A stretch of 6,891 nucleotides of DNA from Candidatus Omnitrophica bacterium 4484_49 (GTDB lineage: Bacteria > Omnitrophota > Gorgyraeia > Kaelpiales > Kaelpiaceae), in contig NATI01000048.1 of assembly GCA_002085265.1 (NCBI GenBank), forward strand, positions 1-6,891, read 5' to 3'. The notes beneath the pieces are model-generated. The model was not told the origin of the DNA. It worked only from the letters and a program-made list of their open reading frames with translations, and searched no databases. The position numbers and the translations under genes are program-made. Position 1 is the stretch's first letter. The number at the start of each line of letters is the position of its first letter. Below are positions 1 to 5,021 of the stretch, piece after piece.

Positions 1-669
1 CCTGTGCTTTCAGAATCAATATTGAAAAGAGCACAGGAGAAAGGCCTGGTGGAAATTAACCTCCACTATCTCCGTAAATGGACGGAGGATAAAAGGGGAA
101 CAGTTGATGACCGTCCTTTTGGTGGAGGTCCGGGTATGGTACTGAAACTGGAACCGATTTATAAAGCATTGCAGGAGTTGCAGGGAGAAGATAGTTTTGT
201 AATTTTAATGGGACCTCAGGGTAAGAGATTGGAGCAGAGGTTGGCTATTGAGCTTGCTTCCAAATCCCACCTGATAATAATTTCCGGACATTATGAAGGA
301 GTTGATGAGCGGGTGAGGGAGAATCTCATAGATATGGAAGTTTCTATCGGCGATTATATTCTCACCTGTGGAGAACTACCTGCTATGGTGTTGATTGATT
401 GTGTGGTGCGGTTGATTCCTGGAGTGCTTGGTAATGAGTATGCTAATGAATTTGAATCCTTCCAGAATTATCTGTTAGAATATCCTCAATATACCAGGCC
501 AGCGGAGTTTAACAACTGGAGGGTCCCTGAAGTTCTTTTAAGTGGAGACCATAAGAAGATCGAGCGCTGGCGATATGCCATGGCTATAAAAAGGACGAAA
601 AAATTGCGTCCCGATCTTTACAGGAGGTTTCTGGAATTAAGAAAGAAGGGGGGAATAAAAAATGGATGA
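1..669 (+). CDS. trmD: tRNA (guanine-N1)-methyltransferase TrmD, 5'-partial
   Basis: TrmD methylates N1 of G37 next to the anticodon of certain tRNAs, using S-adenosylmethionine, in the cytoplasm; this prevents +1 frameshifting. The frame is open from base 1, and its first residues (P-V-L-S-E-S-I-L-K-R-A) match the family about 15 residues after the usual N-terminus, so the start lies upstream of the window and the GTG at 4 is not the true start. Family motifs visible are DDRPFGGGPGMV, a GPQG loop, SGHYEGVDERV, SIGDYILT.GELPAM (the SAM-binding trefoil knot), RLIPGVLGNE, the YPQYTRP segment and VLLSGDHKKIERWR. Two positions are odd: the first Gly of the knot GGELPA is Cys (codon 367-369, E. 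coli Gly140), and the catalytic Asp169 is Glu (codon 454-456). Arg154 is kept. It overlaps rplS by 8 bases, the usual bacterial trmD-rplS pairing. Identity is certain; whether activity is normal is not. Confidence 0.96.
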   Translation, partial: PVLSESILKRAQEKGLVEINLHYLRKWTEDKRGTVDDRPFGGGPGMVLKLEPIYKALQELQGEDSFVILMGPQGKRLEQRLAIELASKSHLIIISGHYEGVDERVRENLIDMEVSIGDYILTCGELPAMVLIDCVVRLIPGVLGNEYANEFESFQNYLLEYPQYTRPAEFNNWRVPEVLLSGDHKKIERWRYAMAIKRTKKLRPDLYRRFLELRKKGGIKNG

Positions 670-1072
670 GTTGATAAGTTATGTGGAGAGTAAATTTCAG
701 AAAAAGGAATTGCCGGATTTTAAAGTTGGAGATACTGTTAAGGTCTATACCCAGTTTAAAGAGGGAGACCGTACCCGGACTCAAATATTTGAAGGGATTG
801 TAATCTCTCGTAAAGGCTCAGGGATAAAAGAGACCTTCACAGTCAGAAAGATAAGTTATGGTGAGGGTGTGGAGAAGATATTTCCTATCCATTCACCAGC
901 AGTGGTTAAAGTAGATGTGGTCAGAAGAGGGGATGTAAAACGGGCGAAACTTTATTATCTCAGAGGTAGAGTAGGGAAGAAAGCAACCCGAGTGAAGGAG
1001 AGAATAGTAACAGTTAAGAATAGGAAAGAAAGTGGCGATAAAAATAGAGAAGAAGCTCCTCAGGAAGGGTAA
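662..1072 (+). CDS. rplS: 50S ribosomal protein bL19
   Basis: bL19 is a large-subunit ribosomal protein near the interface with the small subunit. The 136-residue product shows the family pattern: PDFKVGDTVKVYTQF, GDRTRTQIFEGIVISRKGSGI, ETFTVRKISYGEGVEKIFPIHSP and a basic end with KRAKLYYLRGRVGKKATRVKER. The ATG at 662 overlaps the trmD stop and follows a G-rich Shine-Dalgarno-like run (AAGGGGGG, 646-653) at 8-base spacing. The family core usually ends around 115 residues; here a charged tail of roughly 20 residues (N-R-K-E-S-G-D-K-N-R-E-E...) follows. Its last 13 residues are encoded where the gene overlaps rnhB in another frame, so this tail may be shaped by the overlap more than by ribosome function. 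Being bacterial-specific, bL19 helps place the organism in Bacteria. Confidence 0.97.
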   Translation: MDELISYVESKFQKKELPDFKVGDTVKVYTQFKEGDRTRTQIFEGIVISRKGSGIKETFTVRKISYGEGVEKIFPIHSPAVVKVDVVRRGDVKRAKLYYLRGRVGKKATRVKERIVTVKNRKESGDKNREEAPQEG

Positions 1073-1655
1073 GAAATTTATCGCTGGTGTGGATGAGGTC
1101 GGGAGGGGAGCACTGGCAGGTCCGGTTTTAGCCTGTGCTTTAATTTATCACTGCCAAGATATTTTTCAGGCGTGGGATCTGTTTCAGGATGAGGTTGACG
1201 ATTCTAAATTGCTTTCTCCTCAAAAAAGAATTTATTTGTTTCCCAGAATAAAAGAATTTGCCTGGTTTGGGATCGGGAAAATCCAGAGTAAGATAATCGA
1301 CCGTATAAATATACTGGAAGCCACCCGTAGGGCTATGAAAGAGGCAGTGCTCTCTTTACCGGTGAAACCGGACATTTTGCTTATAGATGGCAATGTGAAA
1401 CTTGACCTTCCAATTCCTCAATATCAGATAATTGGGGGTGACAGGACTTCATTTGTTATATCCTCGGCATCGATTCTGGCTAAGGTCATCAGGGATAGGA
1501 TAATGGAGAGATTGCACAATTTCTATTCTCCTTATAACTTCAGGAGAAATAAGGGATATGGAACCCGGGAACATCTGGAATCCCTTTCTAAATATGGACC
1601 TTCTCCTGTCCATCGGTTAAGTTTTTCTCCGGTAAGAAATGCGGTTGAGAAATAA
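1032..1655 (+). CDS. rnhB: Ribonuclease HII
   Basis: RNase HII cuts RNA in RNA-DNA hybrids and starts the removal of single ribonucleotides misincorporated into DNA. The 207-residue protein has the full family set: GVDEVGRGALAGPV (catalytic D21, E22), DDSKLLSPQKR, LLIDGN (D119), GGDRTSFVISSASILAKVIRDR (D137), the NKGYGT..H segment and a C-terminal SPVHRLSFSPV. All four metal-binding acidic residues (D, E, D, D) are present. The start is GTG at 1032, preceded by AGGA at 1022-1025; the next in-frame GTG lies inside the catalytic GVDE motif and would destroy the protein. This places the first 41 bases inside the end of rplS. The stop overlaps yraN by 17 bases. The rplS-rnhB-yraN order is common in bacteria. 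Confidence 0.96.
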   Translation: MAIKIEKKLLRKGKKFIAGVDEVGRGALAGPVLACALIYHCQDIFQAWDLFQDEVDDSKLLSPQKRIYLFPRIKEFAWFGIGKIQSKIIDRINILEATRRAMKEAVLSLPVKPDILLIDGNVKLDLPIPQYQIIGGDRTSFVISSASILAKVIRDRIMERLHNFYSPYNFRRNKGYGTREHLESLSKYGPSPVHRLSFSPVRNAVEK

Positions 1656-2001
1656 ATCGGAATTTGGACGCAATGCAGAAGACCTGGCGGAAGAATGGCT
1701 CAGAAAAAGGGGATTTAAAATAATATCCAGAAATTTCAGGACCAAAATTGGAGAGATAGATATCATCGCTGTCCGTAAATCACAGGTTCACTTCATAGAG
1801 GTTAAAGCCCGGCGAAGTTCAGAATATGGTAGTCCCCAGGAGGCAGTTAATAAGAGGAAACTTGCTACCATTCTTCGGGTTTCTCAATTCTTTCTGAAAA
1901 GGTTCCCGGAATATAAAAAATTCGATTTAAAATATGACTTTCTTGGTATATCGTTTAAACACGAAATACATTTCGAGTATATACCTGATATAGTGTTATG
2001 A
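1639..2001 (+). CDS. yraN: UPF0102 (YraN) family nuclease-fold protein
   Basis: This is a 120-residue member of the UPF0102/YraN family, which has the restriction-endonuclease-like fold and usually sits beside rnhB; its cellular role is not well settled. The conserved features are present: G-R-N-A-E-D-L-A near residue 10-17, a KIGEIDIIA stretch (D41) and FIEVKAR (E54, K56). Together they form the D...ExK metal-binding pattern expected of PD-(D/E)xK nucleases, so a nuclease or Holliday-junction-related function is possible by family but not shown by the sequence. The start ATG at 1639 overlaps the rnhB end, with only a weak upstream GGTAAG, so translation is probably coupled to rnhB. Its TGA stop overlaps the fhs ATG (ATGA), and this is the junction between the housekeeping genes and the carbon-fixation genes. 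Confidence 0.92.
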   Translation: MRLRNKSEFGRNAEDLAEEWLRKRGFKIISRNFRTKIGEIDIIAVRKSQVHFIEVKARRSSEYGSPQEAVNKRKLATILRVSQFFLKRFPEYKKFDLKYDFLGISFKHEIHFEYIPDIVL

Positions 2002-3602
2002 AAATAAAAAAAATAACACTAATTGCCCAGCAATTGGGGATAAGAAAAAAGGAATTAATCCCCTATGGGGATTATATGGCAAAGGTTGATATATCTATCC
2101 TGGATAGGATAAAAGATAAGACTTCTGCCCATCTGATTTTTGTAACATCAATAAATCCCACTCCCAGAGGTGAGGGAAAGACCACCACTGCTATTGGGTT
2201 AACCCAGGCACTGGCAAGATTGAATAAAAAAGTTATCCTTTGTCTCCGCCAGCCATCTCTGGGACCAGTATTTGGGGTTAAGGGAGGAGCGGCGGGAGGA
2301 GGGAAAGCGAGCCTTTATCCCTCTCAGGATATAAACCTCCATTTTACAGGTGATTGTCATGCTATAAGCACTGCCCATAACCTCATCTCCGCTGCCCTCG
2401 CCAATCATATTTACTGGGGAAATGAATTTAAAATCAAAACCTTAACCTGGAGCAGGGCGATAGATATAAATGACCGTGCATTGAGGAAAATTCAGGTGGG
2501 CCTTAATATAAAAAGGGAAGGTTTCCCCTATCAGGATAGTTTTATAATTACCTCGGCTTCGGAATTGATGGCAGTAATTGCTTTATATCGTAACCTGCCA
2601 GAATTTAAAAAAATGGTTTCCAGGATAATTGTTGGTTGGAATAAAGAAGGTGAGCCTGTATTTGTAAGGGATTTAAAACTTACTCCAGCATTATTATATG
2701 TTTTAAAGTCAGCCCTGAACCCTAACCTTGTCCAGACAATAGAAGGTAATCCTGTTTTTGTCCATACAGGACCATTTGGGAATATTGCTCATGGTAACAG
2801 TTCTCTCATTGCCACGGAAATGGCGTTAAAACTCGGAGATTTTGTAATTACTGAAGGTGGTTTCGGTTCCGAGTTGGGCTTGGAAAAATTTGTTCATATA
2901 ACAGCCCGTAAGGCAGGATTTAAAATTTCAGCGGTGGTTATAGTGGTTTCATTAAGAGCTTTAAAATATCATGGTAATTCTGATTTTAGAAAAGGGTTAC
3001 ATTTAGTGAAAAAACATGTAGAAATCGTCAGGAAATTTTCTCTTTCTCCAGTGATATGCATAAACAGATTCCCTGGAGATAAAGATAAAGACCTAAAGTA
3101 TATTAAGGAATATTGCGAACAAGAGTTAAAGGTGCCTGCTGAGTTGTCTGAAGTTTATATAAAGGGAGGAAAAGGAGGGGTAAAACTGGCAGAGAAAGTA
3201 TTGAAGGTGGTTGTGGATAATAAACCAGCTATAAAATTTCTATACAGGTTAAACGAGGATGTGAAAGGGAAGATAGAGAAGATAGCCCGAATCGTATATT
3301 CCGCCTCCGGTGTGGAGTATACTCCTCTGGTTGAGGAGAAGATAGAATACCTTAAATCCCGGGGATTGGATAAACTTCCTGTGAATATGGCGAAGACTCA
3401 ATTCTCTTTGACTCATAATCCTGAGATAAAAGGGGTTCCCCAGGGGGAATGGAGGTTAAGGGTGAGGGATGTATTGATTTATAATGGAGCTGGATTTATT
3501 ACCCCGGTTACCGGTAAAATATTACTTCTACCCGGTCTACCCAGGAAGCCAAATTATGAGAAATTCAAACTTAAGGATGGGGAAATTAAGGGTGTAATCT
3601 GA
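1998..3602 (+). CDS. fhs: Formate--tetrahydrofolate ligase
   Basis: Fhs makes 10-formyl-THF from formate, THF and ATP, the ATP-consuming entry step of the methyl branch of the Wood-Ljungdahl pathway. The 534-residue protein has the ATP loop INPTPRGEGKTTTAIGL (K61), CLRQPSLGPVFGVKGGAAGGG (R84, the expected phosphate-binding Arg), DINLHFTGDCHAISTAHN, NDRALRKIQVGL, KPNLVQT-like NPNLVQTIEG, GPFGNIAHGNSS, the VNMAKTQFSLTHNP segment and a C-terminal LPGLPRKP. It is somewhat shorter than the roughly 555-560 residues usual for bacterial Fhs. From memory of the Moorella protein, the loss is about 16 residues at the N-terminus plus about 11 in the loop after RALKYHG. Catalytic motifs are intact. The ATG overlaps the yraN stop by 4 bases and has no visible Shine-Dalgarno, so it likely depends on translational coupling. 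Alternative in-frame starts would remove family-conserved sequence. Confidence 0.97.
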   Translation: MKIKKITLIAQQLGIRKKELIPYGDYMAKVDISILDRIKDKTSAHLIFVTSINPTPRGEGKTTTAIGLTQALARLNKKVILCLRQPSLGPVFGVKGGAAGGGKASLYPSQDINLHFTGDCHAISTAHNLISAALANHIYWGNEFKIKTLTWSRAIDINDRALRKIQVGLNIKREGFPYQDSFIITSASELMAVIALYRNLPEFKKMVSRIIVGWNKEGEPVFVRDLKLTPALLYVLKSALNPNLVQTIEGNPVFVHTGPFGNIAHGNSSLIATEMALKLGDFVITEGGFGSELGLEKFVHITARKAGFKISAVVIVVSLRALKYHGNSDFRKGLHLVKKHVEIVRKFSLSPVICINRFPGDKDKDLKYIKEYCEQELKVPAELSEVYIKGGKGGVKLAEKVLKVVVDNKPAIKFLYRLNEDVKGKIEKIARIVYSASGVEYTPLVEEKIEYLKSRGLDKLPVNMAKTQFSLTHNPEIKGVPQGEWRLRVRDVLIYNGAGFITPVTGKILLLPGLPRKPNYEKFKLKDGEIKGVI

Positions 3603-4168
3603 TGGCACTTTATAGTTTAAGTTTGGAGAAATATCTGAATAAACTTGCAGAGAAAATACCTGCACCAGGGGGAGGTAGCGCCTCTGCTCTGGTTTCTGCT
3701 GCTGGGGTTTCTCTTTTCAAGATGTGCTTTGTTTACAGCCAGATGAATTTTAATCCCCGGAAATTTAAAATCTTGGACAGAAAACTGGAAGCAGTAAGAA
3801 AGAGGTTAATCCGTCTTATCGAAGAGGATAAAAAGGCTTATCTGGAGTTAAACGATGCCTACAGGAAAAAGTCCGGTGTTAAGAAGCTAGAGTCGGCCAG
3901 AAAAAAAGCAGGGGAAATTCCGGCTGAGATATGTGAATGTTGTCTTCGTGTGCTGAGAATAATGATGGAGAATAAAGAAAACATAAAGAAAATATTCAGT
4001 TCCGATTTTTCTGCCAGTTTAAAATTTCTTATGGCTGGTCTGGAGGCGGCGAGAATTTTCGTGGTTATAAATTGTAAAGGAATAAGGTCCCTGGAGACCA
4101 GATTGGATAAAATAGATAGAGAATACGAAGAAATCAGAAAGGAGTTGAAGAAATGCCTGCGGAAATAA
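3602..4168 (+). CDS. fchA: Methenyl-THF cyclohydrolase / formiminotransferase-cyclodeaminase family protein
   Basis: The 188-residue product belongs to the cyclodeaminase/cyclohydrolase family (FTCD-C, FchA). The N-terminal P-A-P-G-G-G-S (residues 20-26) is the hallmark folate-site motif. It is followed by a helical protein with an E-E-D-K-K-A-Y segment, I-P-A-E-I-C-E in place of the usual P-L-E-V-A-E, a S-D-F-S-A-S-L stretch and a closing A-A-R-I-F-V-V-I-N, all in family order. In this family members either deaminate formimino-THF or interconvert 10-formyl-THF and 5,10-methenyl-THF. No glutamate formiminotransferase domain is attached. The placement between fhs and folD argues for the cyclohydrolase role in the C1 pathway. 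That role matters because the adjacent FolD has lost residues needed for cyclohydrolase activity. The start shares one base with the fhs stop and has a partial Shine-Dalgarno (AAGGGTG, 3588-3594). It is slightly short for the family (about 200-210). Confidence 0.9.
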   Translation: MALYSLSLEKYLNKLAEKIPAPGGGSASALVSAAGVSLFKMCFVYSQMNFNPRKFKILDRKLEAVRKRLIRLIEEDKKAYLELNDAYRKKSGVKKLESARKKAGEIPAEICECCLRVLRIMMENKENIKKIFSSDFSASLKFLMAGLEAARIFVVINCKGIRSLETRLDKIDREYEEIRKELKKCLRK

Positions 4169-5019
4169 TTTCCGGTAAGGAGTTGAGTAAAGAATTAAAG
4201 GCGGAACTCAAACTGGAATTTGAGAAGATATCTCAGAGTTTAAAAAGAGCCCCTCGCCTTACAGCCATTCAAATTGGAGAAAATCCCGGAATAGATGTCT
4301 ATGCCCGGGCTCAGGAGAGAAATTCCAAGGAGCTGGGAATAGAGTATCTGCGATTAAAACTGGCCGGGAATATCTCAGAGCAGGAGGTGTTGAGAAAAAT
4401 AGAGGAGTTAAATTCTGATTCCGAAATTGACGGGCTTATTTTACTGCAGCCAGTTCCCGAACATATCTCCGCTCAAAGATTGATACTGGAAATTAATTCC
4501 TCAAAGGATGTTGAGGGTATTCATCCTTATAATCTGGGAAGGATTTTGATTTCATCTCCGACGGTTATTCCCTGTACTCCAGCAGCGGTTATGTATATTC
4601 TGGATAAAATTATTTCTGATTACACCGGAAAAGAGGTCGTGATTGTAGGACACAGCGCAATTGTGGGTAAACCATTAGCAATGTCCTTGCTGGATAGGCT
4701 GGCTACGGTCAGCGTCTGCCATATTGGAACTTCTATGGCAGGCAATCTTAAAGTCCATGTAGAATCTGCAGAGATACTTATCGTGGCAGTGGGAAAGGCA
4801 GAGTTGATTAAAGGTGAATGGATAAGAGAGGGGGCTGTTGTGATTGACGTCGGTATAAACAGAGTGGGAGGTAAAATTGTCGGGGATGTGGAATTTGAGA
4901 GAGCTAAAGAAAGGGCTGGTTATATAACTCCAGTTCCGGGAGGAGTTGGACCTTTAACCAATGTTTTCCTGTTTAAAAATTTGCTTACAATAATTAAAGA
5001 TAAACTTGAAAGGAGGTAG
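4153..5019 (+). CDS. folD: Methylene-THF dehydrogenase (FolD family) with altered cyclohydrolase site
   Basis: FolD normally oxidises/reduces between 5,10-methylene- and methenyl-THF and hydrolyses methenyl-THF. The 288 residues align to the E. coli protein with almost no offset. Clear motifs are IGENPG..VY (Y50 kept), DVEGIHPYNLGR, PCTPAAVMYIL, the nucleotide loop VVIVGHSAIVGKP, a VIDVGINR segment and TPVPGGVGPLTN. The active site departs from the standard: Lys54 is Gln (codon 4312-4314), Gln98 is Leu with Gln at 99 (usual Q-L-P-L-P is L-Q-P-V-P), Asp121 is Glu and Ser47 is Ile. In the human enzyme the equivalents of Lys54, Gln98 and Asp121 have been tied to cyclohydrolase catalysis and folate binding. 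I infer a dehydrogenase-only or dehydrogenase-biased enzyme, with FchA next door providing the hydrolase. The nucleotide loop reads GHS instead of the common GRS, so NAD versus NADP preference is open. A good Shine-Dalgarno (AAAGGAG, 4138-4144) precedes the ATG, inside fchA. Confidence 0.94.
   Translation: MPAEIISGKELSKELKAELKLEFEKISQSLKRAPRLTAIQIGENPGIDVYARAQERNSKELGIEYLRLKLAGNISEQEVLRKIEELNSDSEIDGLILLQPVPEHISAQRLILEINSSKDVEGIHPYNLGRILISSPTVIPCTPAAVMYILDKIISDYTGKEVVIVGHSAIVGKPLAMSLLDRLATVSVCHIGTSMAGNLKVHVESAEILIVAVGKAELIKGEWIREGAVVIDVGINRVGGKIVGDVEFERAKERAGYITPVPGGVGPLTNVFLFKNLLTIIKDKLERR
5009..5017 (+). promoter_or_regulatory. Strong Shine-Dalgarno for acsB
   Basis: AAAGGAGGT, 5 bases upstream of the ATG at 5022 when measured from the end of GGAGG, is a full match to the complement of the 16S rRNA 3' end (10 bases if the G at 5008 is included). 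It is the best ribosome-binding site in the window and supports the acsB start. It lies within the last codons of folD. It also suggests that acsB is translated more strongly than the coupled genes upstream, which fits the enzyme being needed in large amounts. Confidence 0.85.
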
Positions 5020-5021
5020 AC

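Noticed and set aside
4..6. GTG at base 4 as the trmD start
   Set aside because: The frame is open from base 1 and the homology continues to the first codon. About 15 further N-terminal residues are expected upstream, so this is a window edge.
1900..2000. A promoter for fhs inside the AT-rich end of yraN
   Set aside because: No convincing pair of -35 and -10 boxes at normal spacing stood out; AT-richness alone is not enough.
4150..4170. Pseudogene or sequencing-error explanation for the FolD substitutions
   Set aside because: The frame is intact, with normal motifs elsewhere and several independent, codon-clean changes clustered in the active site. This points to real divergence rather than error.
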